Source: Aurantimonas sp965217685 (GTDB lineage Bacteria > Pseudomonadota > Alphaproteobacteria > Rhizobiales > Rhizobiaceae). From it: 64,000 bases of DNA. The DNA lies in contig CBDCIZ010000003.1 of the NCBI GenBank assembly GCA_965217685.1, forward strand, positions 4,402,001 to 4,466,000, written 5' to 3'. The notes beneath the pieces were generated by a model. The model did no database searches, had not been told where the DNA came from, and saw only the letters and a program-made list of their open reading frames with translations. This document shows positions 16,537-27,494 of the stretch, one piece after another. The position numbers and the translations under genes were made by a program. The first letter of the stretch is position 1; each line of letters opens with the position of its first letter.

Positions 16537-18282
16537 ATGGGGGTGCTGCGAGATGTCGATACGATCATGAGCGTCGATGCGGACGCCACGCGGTCTTTGT
16601 CGGCCCGGATGCGGTCTCTTGTGACGGCGCCGCGGCGGGCGAGAAACCAGAAGCTGTCGCGGTTCTTCCGACGGCCGCCTCTGCTCGCCCATCTCGTTCT
16701 GTTCGGCCTGATCGTCTTGATCCCCGCGCTTTTGTTCAGCGCATTCCTGATTCTGCAGTTTTCCGAGCAACAACGGGAGATTGCTGCCGCACAGGTGAAC
16801 GACACCGCCGAAATCATTTCCAATGCGGTCGATCGCGAGATTTCCTCGATGATGACGACCGGCAAGGTTCTGGCGTCCTCGCCGTCGCTGGCCGGAGGCG
16901 AGTTGTCGGGTTTCCACGATCGCACAATTGCGGCGCTGCGCGAAACCGATACCGTCGCGGCCCTGATCGACAAGACCGACCGCGTTATCGTCTCGACCTT
17001 GCAACCCTATCCCTCGCCGGCTGTCCTTGCATCCCACAGCGACGCGATCGAACAGGTCTTCGCAACCCGGCGACCGATCGTTTCCGGCGTGTTTTTCGGG
17101 CAGACGAGCCAGAAGTTCATGTTCCACGTCGCCGTACCGGTCATCATCGACGGCGACGTGCCCTATGTCCTGGTGATCAGCAAAGCGACGGAGAATCTCG
17201 ACAAGGTCATCGCCGACCGCAATCTGCCGACGGCCTGGTCGGCCGTGATCCGCGACGGCGACGGCAAGCAGGTTTTCGCCGCCTTCACCCGCGGCGGGCA
17301 GATGCGGTCTAGCCGCGGCACGACGCAGACCAACCCGTCGATCATCGACACGCTGGGCGCCAAGATGGGCAACGACCTCATCGAGGCCTCGACCGTCTCA
17401 AGCCTATCGGGCTGGACGACGACACTCGCCGTGCCCAACGCCGTCATCGTGCGACCGATCATGCGCTCCTGGCTGCTCCTGATCAGCGCCGGAACGCTGC
17501 TTTTGCTGTTCTCGGTCATGCTCGGCATCGTCTTCGGCCGCCGTATCGCCGCGCCGATCCTGCAATTGTCCGAGCAGGCCGAAGCAATCGGCAAGGGCGA
17601 ACCGGCGATGACCATCAGCACCGACATCGCCGAGATCGGCGTGGTCTCCAAGGTGCTCGCCCAGGCCTCCCGCGAGCGCCGCGAGGCCGAGGAGCAGAAC
17701 CGCTTCCTGATGCGCGAGATGACCCATCGCGCCAAGAACCAGTATGCGCTGATCGCCGCCATCGCCCGGCGCGCTGCGAAGGAAAGCTCGGACACGACGC
17801 AGTTCCTGGCGACGCTGTCGGAAGCCTTGAGTTCGCTGGCGCGCTCGGCCGATCTTCTGGCCGGGCGCGGCTGGGAAAGCGCCATGCTTGCCGATCTCGT
17901 GGCGACACAGCTGAAGGCTTTCGGCGCCGGGGGCGACCAGATCTCCCTTGCTGGCCCGGACGTCGAAATGAACCCCACCGCCGCCCAGACCATTGGTCTG
18001 GCGCTGCATGAGTTGGCGACCAACGCCGCCAAATACGGCGCGCTATCGAACGAGATCGGCCAGGTTCATATCACATGGTCGCTGGCGGAAGAATTGCAGC
18101 TGACCTGGCGCGAGAGCGGCGGGCCAACCGTCGTCGAGCCCAAGCATGTCGGCTTCGGCACGCTGGTGACACAGAAGATGACCTCGCGCGGTCTGTCGGG
18201 CACCGTCGATATGGCGTACGCGCCAAGCGGCGTCGTGTGGACGCTGACCGCCCCCAGAGACGCGATCGTCCCGACCAGTTGA
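16537..18282 (+). CDS. HWE-family sensor histidine kinase
   Basis: A 581-residue membrane kinase. Two transmembrane helices (about residues 50-70 and 310-330) flank a ~230-residue periplasmic sensor probably of the dCACHE type. A HAMP-like segment follows ('GRRIAAPILQLSEQAEAIGKGE'). The kinase core has the phospho-accepting His397 in 'REMTHRAKNQYALIAAIARR', an N-box 'LALHELATNAAKYGALS' and the defining 'LTWRESGGP' motif of HWE kinases. Such kinases in Alphaproteobacteria often act in the general stress response or light/nutrient sensing. No response regulator is adjacent. The start could be ATG 16537 or 16567. Confidence 0.92.
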   Translation: MGVLRDVDTIMSVDADATRSLSARMRSLVTAPRRARNQKLSRFFRRPPLLAHLVLFGLIVLIPALLFSAFLILQFSEQQREIAAAQVNDTAEIISNAVDREISSMMTTGKVLASSPSLAGGELSGFHDRTIAALRETDTVAALIDKTDRVIVSTLQPYPSPAVLASHSDAIEQVFATRRPIVSGVFFGQTSQKFMFHVAVPVIIDGDVPYVLVISKATENLDKVIADRNLPTAWSAVIRDGDGKQVFAAFTRGGQMRSSRGTTQTNPSIIDTLGAKMGNDLIEASTVSSLSGWTTTLAVPNAVIVRPIMRSWLLLISAGTLLLLFSVMLGIVFGRRIAAPILQLSEQAEAIGKGEPAMTISTDIAEIGVVSKVLAQASRERREAEEQNRFLMREMTHRAKNQYALIAAIARRAAKESSDTTQFLATLSEALSSLARSADLLAGRGWESAMLADLVATQLKAFGAGGDQISLAGPDVEMNPTAAQTIGLALHELATNAAKYGALSNEIGQVHITWSLAEELQLTWRESGGPTVVEPKHVGFGTLVTQKMTSRGLSGTVDMAYAPSGVVWTLTAPRDAIVPTS

Positions 18283-18427
18283 GCGTTCGGCTCCGCTGAG
18301 GTTTCGACACACCGTGTCCGCCGAGGCGCACCGTGTCCGTCGGAAGGATTCGACGGAGAACGCATTTTCCTGTTTCGCCAAGAGCGTTATCTGTCCGACA
18401 TAGAACCCGTCGAGGGAGGGAGGCGAC

Positions 18428-19887
18428 ATGGACGACATGACGATCAAGGCCGGCGCCTTCGCGCCCGCAACCATCGAAGATTGGCGGGCGCTGGCCGAAA
18501 AGGGGCTGAATGGCAAGCCGTTCGAAAGCCTTTCGGCCCGATCCGAGGACGGCTTCCTGATTGAGCCGCTCTATTCACGCCGCCTGGACGTTCGGCCGAT
18601 CCCGTCCGCCCATGACGGTGCGTGGACCGTCGTCCAGCCGATCGACGATCCGGACCCCGAGCGCGCCAACGCCCATGCGCTCGCCGATCTCCAAGGCGGC
18701 GCGAGCGGTCTGTCGCTGGCCATCGCAGGCTCCGCCTCGGCGCGCGGTTTCGGCCTGCCGGCGGGCAAGGAGGCGCTGTCGCGCGCCCTCGACGGCGTGG
18801 CGCTGGAGATGATCACACTGCGGATCGAGCCCTATCTCGACGGCCGCCATACGGTCGACGCACTGCGCTCGCTCGCCAGGGCGCGCGGTCTCGTCTTCGA
18901 AGACCTCAGGATCGATCTCTGCCTCGACGGCATCGGGCCCTTCGCCTTTCTTGGCGGGTTTCCGGGCGATGCGGGCGAATTCCACCGCCATTGCGGCCAT
19001 GCAACGAGGGCGATGCGCGCGTCGGGCTTCAAGGGGCTGATCGCGGAGGCCGACGGCCGGGTGTTCCACGAGGCCGGGGCGAGCGACGGCCAGGAGCTCG
19101 GGGTGATCCTCGCCGGAGCGCTTGCCTATCTGCGGTCGCTGACCGATGCAGGAATGTCGGTCGCCGAGGCGGCCCGCGCGATCGGCTTCACCGTCGCCGT
19201 CGACCAGCGGCAGTTCGAACAGACCGCCAAGCTGCGGGCGCTGCGCCTGCTCTGGACGAAGGTGCTTCAGGATTGCGGCGAGGCCGAGCCCCTGCCCTGC
19301 CGCGTCCATGCCGAGACCTCCTTCCGCATGCTCTCGGCGAAGGATCCGCACACCAACATCCTGCGCTCGACGATCGCAGGCTTCGCGGCGGGCACCGGCG
19401 GCGCCGATAGTGTGACCGTCCTGCCGCACACCTTGCCGCTCGGGTTGCCCGACATGGCCGCACGGCGGCTGGCGCGCAACACGCAACTCATTCTCCTCGA
19501 AGAGTGCCATCTCGCCGAGGTCGACGATCCGGCCTGCGGCTCGGGCGGCATCGAGGGGCTGACGGATCGCCAGGCGGAGGCGGGCTGGAACGCGTTTCGG
19601 CAGATCGAACGCGAGGGCGGCATCTTCGCCAGCCTGCAGGCCGGCGCGCTGCAGACGCGGATCGCCGAGACGGCCAGGATGCGGGTCGCCGCGGTCGAGG
19701 CGGGAGAACGGCCGCTGATCGGTGCCTCGATCTATACGCTCGACGAAGAGCGAGAGCATCATCTGCTTGCGGGACGCCACGCCCGCACGATGCCGCCGGC
19801 CTATGCCGCGTCCGGCAGCGACATGCGCTGCGAGCGACTTCTGCCCCATCGCCTGAGCGAGACGCTGGAACATTCGGGAGACGGCCG

Positions 19888-19891
<4 letters not shown>
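18428..19891 (+). CDS. mutA: Methylmalonyl-CoA mutase, small (beta) subunit
   Basis: A 487-residue subunit that lacks a functional B12-binding domain and pairs with the large subunit at 19888. It shares the TIM-barrel framework ('DWRALAEKGLNGKPFESLSARSEDGFLIEPLY', 'LRSTIAGFAAGTGGADSVTVLPH'). The heterodimer interconverts succinyl-CoA and (R)-methylmalonyl-CoA in propionate or ethylmalonyl-CoA metabolism. ATG 18428 has GGAGGGAGG upstream. Its stop overlaps the mutB start as ATGA. The family is variable in length, and this one is shorter than actinobacterial MutA. Confidence 0.92.
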
Positions 19892-22065
<2,174 letters not shown>

Positions 22066-22129
22066 AGGTTTGCGGCTGGGATCGTCGGGCCGAGATTCTC
22101 GTGTGTCTTGCGATCCCTAAGGATCAACG

Positions 22130-22143
22130 ATAGTTATAACTAT
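22130..22143. promoter_or_regulatory. Perfect 14-bp palindrome, likely operator of the toxin-antitoxin operon
   Basis: ATAGTTATAACTAT is a perfect dyad, A+T-rich in a G+C-rich region, 25 bases before the antitoxin start. AbrB-type antitoxins bind such palindromes to repress their own operon. It contains TATAAC, which could overlap a -10 element; the binding protein is inferred. Confidence 0.6.
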
Positions 22144-22167
22144 TTGGCAGACACAATGGAGCGCGCC

Positions 22168-22389
22168 ATGAACACCGTAATTCGCAAGATCGGCAATTCC
22201 GAGGGCGTCATCCTGCCGAAGGAAACCCTTGACCAGATGGGTTGGACGTCCGGCGATCGGTTGCGCGCAGTCCGAAACGGAAGCTCCCTCAGTCTCATTC
22301 GAGAGAACGGCGAGCAGCAGGAAGAGATGACGCTGGCTCGCGAGATCATGGACAAATATCGCGACGCGCTCAGCAAACTCGCCAAATGA
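22168..22389 (+). CDS. SpoVT-AbrB/MazE-type antitoxin
   Basis: A 73-residue protein with the swapped-hairpin AbrB DNA-binding fold: 'TVIRKIGNSEGVILPKETLDQMGWTSGDRLRAV'. The C-terminal tail ('LAREIMDKYRDALSKLAK') is likely the toxin-binding helix. ATG 22168 has GGAG 6 bases upstream; ATG 22156 would add four residues. The stop overlaps the doc start as ATGA, so the pair is translationally coupled. An operator-like palindrome lies just upstream. Confidence 0.88.
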   Translation: MNTVIRKIGNSEGVILPKETLDQMGWTSGDRLRAVRNGSSLSLIRENGEQQEEMTLAREIMDKYRDALSKLAK

Positions 22390-22772
22390 GCTGGCGCTGG
22401 GTTTCGCGCCAGAGCATCGAGATCGTGCATCAGCAGCAACTCGAACGCTTCGGCGGAGCGGCGGGTATTCGCGACCAGACCATGCTGGAATCCGCGATCG
22501 ACCGGCCGGAGAACAAGGCGGCCTATGGCGAGCCGGACGTGTTCGATCTCGCCGCGGCCTATCTTTACGGCCTTGCGCGCAACCACCCCTTCATCGACGG
22601 CAACAAGCGCACGGCAATCGTCGTCGCGGCGATCTTCCTGATGAAGAACGGCTATCAACTGACGGCCAGCGAAGCGCTTTTGTATCAATTCGTCATGGAT
22701 GTCGCGGCCGGTGCGGTCAGCGAGGAGAACGCGGCGCGCTGGTTTCGCGACTTCACGGAGGAGCGGCCTTGA
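22386..22772 (+). CDS. doc: Doc/Fic-family death-on-curing toxin
   Basis: The 128-residue protein has the Fic-type active-site loop 'NHPFIDGNKRTAIVVAAIFL' (HPFxDGNKRT), as in Doc, which phosphorylates EF-Tu at the expense of ATP and stops translation. The N-terminal 'IEIVHQQQLERFGGAAGIRDQTMLESAIDRP' is typical of chromosomal Doc proteins. Most Doc toxins pair with Phd; pairing with an AbrB-type antitoxin also occurs. Its last codons overlap the TTG start of corA (TTGA), an unusual arrangement. Confidence 0.92.
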   Translation: MSWRWVSRQSIEIVHQQQLERFGGAAGIRDQTMLESAIDRPENKAAYGEPDVFDLAAAYLYGLARNHPFIDGNKRTAIVVAAIFLMKNGYQLTASEALLYQFVMDVAAGAVSEENAARWFRDFTEERP

Positions 22773-23950
22773 TCACCGCCTATGTTCCGAACGGTCCGAA
22801 CATGAAGGCCGTGACCGTTTCGGCGGGCGATCTGCCCAGCGCAGCGGTCTGGATCGATCTCCTCAACCCGCAACCGGAAGAGGTCGCGGCGGTCGAGGCG
22901 CTCTGCGCCATCGACGTACCGACCCGCGAGGAGATGGTCGAGATCGAGGTGTCGAGCCGGCTCTATTCGGAGGACGGCGCGGACTTCATGACGGCCTCCG
23001 TGGTCTTCGGGCTCGACAGCGGTCGGCCGTCCTTCGCGCCGGTCACCTTCATGCTGGCCAAGAAGCGGTTGGTCACGCTGCGCTACAGCGAGCCGAAGAG
23101 CTTTGCGATCTTCGCCAGCAAGCTGTGCCGCGACCATGCGGGGTCCGCGCCCACTCCCCCTGCGACGGCGAAGGCCGACCCGCCCCCCGACGTCTCCGAA
23201 ACGACACCGTCCGCCTCAGACCCGATAGCGGAGCCGTTCTTTTCCGAGGAGGGGACGACCGGCGCCGGCGCGACGGGCGACATCACCGAAGGCGGCGCGA
23301 TTCCGGCCGGGACGACGGCCAAGACGTCTGCTGCCAAGGACCGCTCGCCGACCGCGGACCTCGTCCTGATCGGCCTCCTGGAAACGGTCATCGACCGGGT
23401 CGCCGACCTCCTGGAGGCGGTTTCCGCCGATCTCGACAAGACCGGCGACGACATTTTCGCTTCGTCGACCCGCAAGAAGCCGACGGGCACGGATGACTTC
23501 AAGTCGCTCCTCAGGCGGATCGGCGCGGCCGGCGATCTGACCTCCCGCGTCCGCGAGAGCCTGGCGACCATCGATCGGCTCCTGCCCTTTCTGCAAATGG
23601 CTATCGATCGGCGCAAGCCAGGCGGCAGGGACGCCAAGCCACGGGTCAAGGCGATGGCCCGCGACGTCCAGTCGCTCAACGATTTCGTCTCCTTCCTGTC
23701 CAACAAGACGACGTTTCTTCTCGACACCACCGTCGGCATGATTTCGATCGAGCAGAACGCGATCATCAAGATCTTCTCGGTGGCCGCCGTCGCCTTCCTG
23801 CCGCCGACGTTGATCGCTTCGATCTACGGCATGAACTTCCAGAACATGCCGGAGCTCGGCTGGACCTTCGGCTATCCCTACGCACTCGGTCTGATGGTGA
23901 TTTCAGCGGTGCTGCCGATGGCCTTCTTTCGCTACAAGAACTGGCTGTAG
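22769..23950 (+). CDS. corA: CorA-family magnesium/cobalt transporter with an internal low-complexity insert
   Basis: The 393-residue protein keeps the CorA layout: 'MITAYVPNGP' at the N-terminus, a long helical stalk ('LNDFVSFLSNKTTFLLDTTVGMISIEQNAIIKIFSVAAVAFLPPTLIASIYGMNF') with the GMN pore motif, and two C-terminal membrane helices. The start is TTG 22769, overlapping the doc stop; GGAGGAG lies just upstream and the N-terminus is as expected for the family. Residues ~125-194 are a Pro/Ala/Thr/Asp/Glu-rich insert absent from ordinary ~320-residue relatives, placed between the cytoplasmic alpha/beta domain and the stalk. Confidence 0.9.
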   Translation: MITAYVPNGPNMKAVTVSAGDLPSAAVWIDLLNPQPEEVAAVEALCAIDVPTREEMVEIEVSSRLYSEDGADFMTASVVFGLDSGRPSFAPVTFMLAKKRLVTLRYSEPKSFAIFASKLCRDHAGSAPTPPATAKADPPPDVSETTPSASDPIAEPFFSEEGTTGAGATGDITEGGAIPAGTTAKTSAAKDRSPTADLVLIGLLETVIDRVADLLEAVSADLDKTGDDIFASSTRKKPTGTDDFKSLLRRIGAAGDLTSRVRESLATIDRLLPFLQMAIDRRKPGGRDAKPRVKAMARDVQSLNDFVSFLSNKTTFLLDTTVGMISIEQNAIIKIFSVAAVAFLPPTLIASIYGMNFQNMPELGWTFGYPYALGLMVISAVLPMAFFRYKNWL

Positions 23951-24040
23951 ATTTGAGGTCGGGATCGAGCTTTCGCTTCTTTGGAATCGACACTGCAAAC
24001 CGGGCGAAAATCGGCTGTCGGCATCGTCGCCGCATACGGT

Positions 24041-25195
24041 TCAGCCGGCGCGAAAGCCGCGATAACTCGCCGCGCCCGGATCGACCACCGCAGCTGATTC
24101 CGTCATGGCGATCGCGCCGAGGCGGGCGTGGAGATCGGACTTGATGCAGGCAGGATCAGTGTTGGCCGCATCGCCGGTCAGCGCCAGCGCCTGGCAGCGG
24201 CAGCCGCCGAAGTCGATTTCGCGGCGCTCGCAGGATCGGCAGGGTTCCTTCATCCAGTCCTTGCCGCGATAGGCCTCGAAGGCCGGCGAGGATGCCCAGA
24301 TGTCGGCGAGCGAGTGCTCCATCACGGTCCAGAAATCGAGATGCCCGATGGTCTCGGCGGCGTGGCAGGGCAGCGCCTTGCCGGCAGGCGTGACCGAGAG
24401 CGTGCGCGCGCCCCACCCGCCGTTACACAGCTTGGGATATTTCGCGTAATAGTCCGGGAAGACCGCATCAATGACGAGGACGCCCTTGAGGCGCTCGCGC
24501 GCCTCCTCGACCTCGCCGATGGTGCGGTCGACATCCTCGCGCGCCGGCATCAGCTGCGCCCGGTTCTTCAGCGCCCAGCCGTAATACTGGGTGTGGGCGA
24601 TCTCCAGCCGCTTGGCGCCGAAAGCGACCGCCTTGTCGATCATCGCCGGCACCTGATGGATGTTCTGGCGGTGGATGACGGCGTTGAGGGTCAGCGGAAA
24701 ACCGCGCGCGACGACGGCCCTCGCGAAAGCTTCCTTCTTCTCGAAGCCGCCCTTGTAGCCGCCGACCAGTTCGGTGATCGCGGCGTTGGCGCCCTGCAGG
24801 GAGAGCTGGATGTGGTCGCAGCCGGCGTCGTAGAGCGCGTCGAGCCGGGCCTTCGAGACGCCGACGCCGGAGGTGATGAGATTGGTGTAGAGGCCGACAT
24901 CGCAGGCGTGTTTCGTCAGCTCGACGATGTCCTTGCGGGCCGTCGGCTCGCCGCCCGAAAGATGGAGATGGATCACGCCGAGCTCGGCGGCCTCGGTAAA
25001 GACGCGCTTCCAGGTCTCGGTGTCGATCTCGGACGATTTGCGGTCGAGCTCGATCGGGTTCGAGCAATAGGTGCAGCGCAGAGGGCAGCGATGGGTGAGC
25101 TCGGCCAAAAGCCCCAGCGGTGGCGCCGGCACGGGCTTGAGGGCCGTTTCGGTGCCGGGCGAGAAGCCCGGAGAGGGGAAGACGACCTCGTTCAT
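24041..25195 (-). CDS. pqqE: PqqA peptide cyclase (radical SAM)
   Basis: This 384-residue radical SAM/SPASM enzyme cross-links Glu and Tyr of PqqA, the first step in PQQ formation. The SAM-binding cluster is Cys37-x3-Cys41-x2-Cys44 in 'THRCPLRCTYCSNP'. The C-terminal SPASM cysteines are seen in 'LCNGGWG', 'ALPCHAA', 'EPCRSCERREIDFGGCRCQA' and 'DPACIKSD'. It starts at ATG 25195, overlapping the pqqD stop by four bases. It is the last gene of the operon and converges with corA. Confidence 0.97.
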   Translation of the reverse strand: MNEVVFPSPGFSPGTETALKPVPAPPLGLLAELTHRCPLRCTYCSNPIELDRKSSEIDTETWKRVFTEAAELGVIHLHLSGGEPTARKDIVELTKHACDVGLYTNLITSGVGVSKARLDALYDAGCDHIQLSLQGANAAITELVGGYKGGFEKKEAFARAVVARGFPLTLNAVIHRQNIHQVPAMIDKAVAFGAKRLEIAHTQYYGWALKNRAQLMPAREDVDRTIGEVEEARERLKGVLVIDAVFPDYYAKYPKLCNGGWGARTLSVTPAGKALPCHAAETIGHLDFWTVMEHSLADIWASSPAFEAYRGKDWMKEPCRSCERREIDFGGCRCQALALTGDAANTDPACIKSDLHARLGAIAMTESAAVVDPGAASYRGFRAG

Positions 25196-25470
25196 AGGGT
25201 CACCATCTGTTTGTCGGAGAGATCCACGAGAAAGGACTCGACATCCGGCCGGATCGTTGCGGGATCGGCCGCGAAGACCTCGGCGAGCGAGGCGACGATA
25301 CCGGCGATCGACGTGGTGCCGTCGACGCGCTTCAGGATTTCGGTCGAGACGCCGTCGGCGTTGAAGATGCGCTCAGGGCCGATCAGGATGAAACCGCCGC
25401 GGGTCTTGTCCTCACGAAACTTCACCCCGTGCGGCAGCTTCGGCACCGTGTCGTCGGAAAGTCCGCTCAT
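25192..25470 (-). CDS. pqqD: PqqD, PqqA peptide chaperone
   Basis: A 92-residue RiPP recognition protein that binds PqqA and presents it to PqqE. The sequence 'VPKLPHGVKFREDKTRGGFILIGPERIFNADGVSTEIL' is diagnostic. ATG 25470 is chosen because it overlaps the pqqC stop (ATGA) and has AAGGA upstream; ATG 25479 would leave no spacing for a ribosome-binding site. It overlaps pqqE at the other end, so pqqC-D-E are all translationally coupled. Confidence 0.93.
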   Translation of the reverse strand: MSGLSDDTVPKLPHGVKFREDKTRGGFILIGPERIFNADGVSTEILKRVDGTTSIAGIVASLAEVFAADPATIRPDVESFLVDLSDKQMVTL

Positions 25471-26240
25471 CCAGTCCATCCTTCGCGCATCGCCTCGCCC
25501 GGCCGCCAGGCGTCCGGCGGCGGCGCGCCGGGCTCGACATAGGCGTGCATCAGCGCGTCGAGCTGCGCCCATAGGACGTGGCACTTGAACTTCAGGGCGT
25601 TGAGGACGGCGAGCTGATCCTCCGGGTGGCGCGCATGCTGGAGACAATAGTCCAGCGCAAAGTCGGAATCGCGCTTGGCCTGTACGGGCCGCTTGTCGAA
25701 ATAGGCGAGCGTTTCCGGCGAGATGAAATCGTAGTGCTCCAGCATGCCCTTCGTGCGGATGCCGATGACGTTCGGCGAAAACAGCTCCGTCAACGACGAG
25801 GCGATCGCTTCCAGCAACGTGCGGTCGCGGACGAAATGCACATAGGCGTCGACGGCGAAGCGCGTGCCGGTAAGGATGCCGATGCCGGATTCGACGTAAG
25901 GCCGCTCGAAGCCGACGCCGTCGGTGAGCGCGATCCACTTCTCGATGCCGCCGCGGTGGGCCGGCATGTCGCCCTCCGCTTCGGTGCCGTCATGATCGAT
26001 GATGCGCTGGCGCCATTCGCGGCGAAGCTCGGCGGTCTGCAACCGGGCGAGGATCAGGCTGTCCTTCACCGGGATCTGCGACTGGTAGTAATAGCGGTTG
26101 AGGGCCCAGGCCTGCACCTGCGCTCTCGTCAGCTCGCCGTTCTGCAGCTTCAGCTGGAACGGATGACGGTGGTGGTAGCGCTCTTCGCCGATGCGGCGCA
26201 GCGCGGCTTCCAGTTCCTCGCGGGTCATCATCGCCATCAT
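25467..26240 (-). CDS. pqqC: Pyrroloquinoline-quinone synthase
   Basis: This cofactorless oxidase of 257 residues performs the last ring closure and eight-electron oxidation to PQQ. Family text is strong: 'RYHHRHPFQLKLQNGELTRAQVQAWALNRYYYQSQIPVKD', 'HRGGIEKWIALTDGVGF', 'SSLTELFSPNVIGIRTKGMLEHYDFI'. ATG 26240 overlaps the pqqB stop and has GGAGA 7 bases upstream. A run of Met codons (26240, 26237, 26231, 26228) offers close alternatives. Confidence 0.96.
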   Translation of the reverse strand: MMAMMTREELEAALRRIGEERYHHRHPFQLKLQNGELTRAQVQAWALNRYYYQSQIPVKDSLILARLQTAELRREWRQRIIDHDGTEAEGDMPAHRGGIEKWIALTDGVGFERPYVESGIGILTGTRFAVDAYVHFVRDRTLLEAIASSLTELFSPNVIGIRTKGMLEHYDFISPETLAYFDKRPVQAKRDSDFALDYCLQHARHPEDQLAVLNALKFKCHVLWAQLDALMHAYVEPGAPPPDAWRPGEAMREGWTG

Positions 26241-27235
26241 GGCGCGATCTCCATGCCGTCCTCGGCGACCTGCCATCCGGCCGCCTCGACGGTTCGGCGT
26301 TCGGGCGAGCCTTCGATCAGGATCGGATTGGTGTTGTTGATATGGATATAGGTGCGCCGGCCGATTCCCAAACCGTCGAAGGCGGACAGACTGCCGCCTT
26401 CATCTCCCCCAATGGACCCGGTGATCGGCCCGGTGATCGGCATATGCCCCATGCGTCGCCCGGTCTTCACGCCGACGCCGGCCCGCTGCATTTCGTCGTC
26501 GATGAAGACGGTGCCGTCGAAAAGCAGCGCGTCGGCGCCGCGCACACGGTCGCGCAGCGTATCGGGGACGTGGGCGCAACCGGGAATGTAGAAGGCGGTG
26601 CGGCCATGGGCCGTCAGCCTGACGCCGACGGTCATCTCGCCCTCTTCGCCGACATCGACCGTCTCGGTCTCCAGATAGAGCGGCACCTTGCCGGGCACGG
26701 AAAACACCTCGACCTGAAGCCCCGGCACCGGCTCGAACGCCTCGTTCAGTGCCACAGGGCGCTTTTCGACATGGGCCGGATCGAGCACCTGGAAGATCGG
26801 ATTGTCGGCGATCATACCGAGGACACCCGCCGTGCCGTAAAGGCCGAACGACTGCTTTTCGCGAAGGGTCAGGAGGCCGGCGACATGATCGACGTCGCCG
26901 TTGGTCACGAGGACCGCGCCGAAGGGGGTCGCGCGGCGCGCATCGACGCTCGCTCCGGCCGAACCTGCCTTGGCAAGCGGCGAGAGCGGCGGCGAACGCA
27001 TGATCTGTTCGCGCAGGTCGGGAGAGGCGTTGAGCAGCAACCAGTTGATGCCATCGGCGGTCGCGGCGATCGAGGATTGCGAACGAGCCGACACGCGATC
27101 GTCGCCCGACCAGTACAGCCGGCAAACGCTACACAGGCAGTTCCACTGTGGATAACCGCCTCCCGCGGCGGATCCTAAAACAAAAAGCCGCAGGCCGGAT
27201 TTCTCCGACCCGCGGCTGTCATGACTGGTCGTCAC
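26237..27235 (-). CDS. pqqB: PqqB, PQQ biosynthesis hydroxylase (metallo-beta-lactamase fold)
   Basis: The 332-residue protein belongs to the metallo-beta-lactamase-fold PqqB family, which oxidises the cross-linked tyrosine intermediate. The hallmark 'LFVLGSAAGGGYPQWNCLC' and the metal site region 'VLVTNGDVDHVAGLL' are present. No ATG lies near the expected N-terminus; GTG 27235, one base after the pqqA stop, is the only sensible start and adds ~14 residues before the conserved block. A terminator hairpin covers codons 7-17, so the start region has a double role. Confidence 0.93.
   Translation of the reverse strand: MTTSHDSRGSEKSGLRLFVLGSAAGGGYPQWNCLCSVCRLYWSGDDRVSARSQSSIAATADGINWLLLNASPDLREQIMRSPPLSPLAKAGSAGASVDARRATPFGAVLVTNGDVDHVAGLLTLREKQSFGLYGTAGVLGMIADNPIFQVLDPAHVEKRPVALNEAFEPVPGLQVEVFSVPGKVPLYLETETVDVGEEGEMTVGVRLTAHGRTAFYIPGCAHVPDTLRDRVRGADALLFDGTVFIDDEMQRAGVGVKTGRRMGHMPITGPITGSIGGDEGGSLSAFDGLGIGRRTYIHINNTNPILIEGSPERRTVEAAGWQVAEDGMEIAP
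27186..27217 (-). terminator. Intrinsic terminator/attenuator inside the start of pqqB
   Basis: On the minus strand the 14-base arms AGCCGCGGGTCGGA and TCCGGCCTGCGGCT pair fully if two G-U pairs are allowed, with a GAAA tetraloop. TTTTT, then TTTT two bases on, follow at once. It begins 20 bases after the pqqA stop and would leave a pqqA-only transcript. Confidence 0.85.
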
Positions 27236-27236
27236 A

Positions 27237-27314
27237 TCAGAATTCGATCGGCATGTAGCCGTTGATTTCCATTGCGACGCAGACTTCCGTGATAACGGGC
27301 TTGTTCCAGGCCAT
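27237..27314 (-). CDS. pqqA: PQQ precursor peptide PqqA
   Basis: A 25-residue peptide starting MAWNKPVITEVCVAME, preceded by GGGAGAG 6 bases upstream. The PQQ-forming pair is in place: Glu16 and Tyr20 with three residues between them, in the segment AMEINGYMP. PqqE joins these two side chains. The gene is first in the operon and is followed after a single base by the pqqB GTG start. Confidence 0.95.
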   Translation of the reverse strand: MAWNKPVITEVCVAMEINGYMPIEF

Positions 27315-27446
27315 AGGTACTCTCCCAAAGTGCGATCGACCGCTCGAGCGCGGACGATCCTCGATGCCTCACCAACGGACCTATAGCAAAACCGTTGCGT
27401 CACCTCTAGGCGTTGGGGGCCACAAAAGCCTCATGTGCGCGCGAAA

Positions 27447-27494
27447 GGGAAAGTTTCCCGGCCCTCGGGCAACGGGACCGTGACGAACGTCACG
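27447..27494. promoter_or_regulatory. Two palindromes in the pqqA-meaB divergent spacer
   Basis: GGGAAAGTTTCCC (27447-27459) and CGTGACGAACGTCACG (27479-27494) are perfect dyads, 28 bases apart centre to centre. They lie between the divergent pqqA and meaB starts and could be operators. I do not recognise a cognate regulator. Confidence 0.4.
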
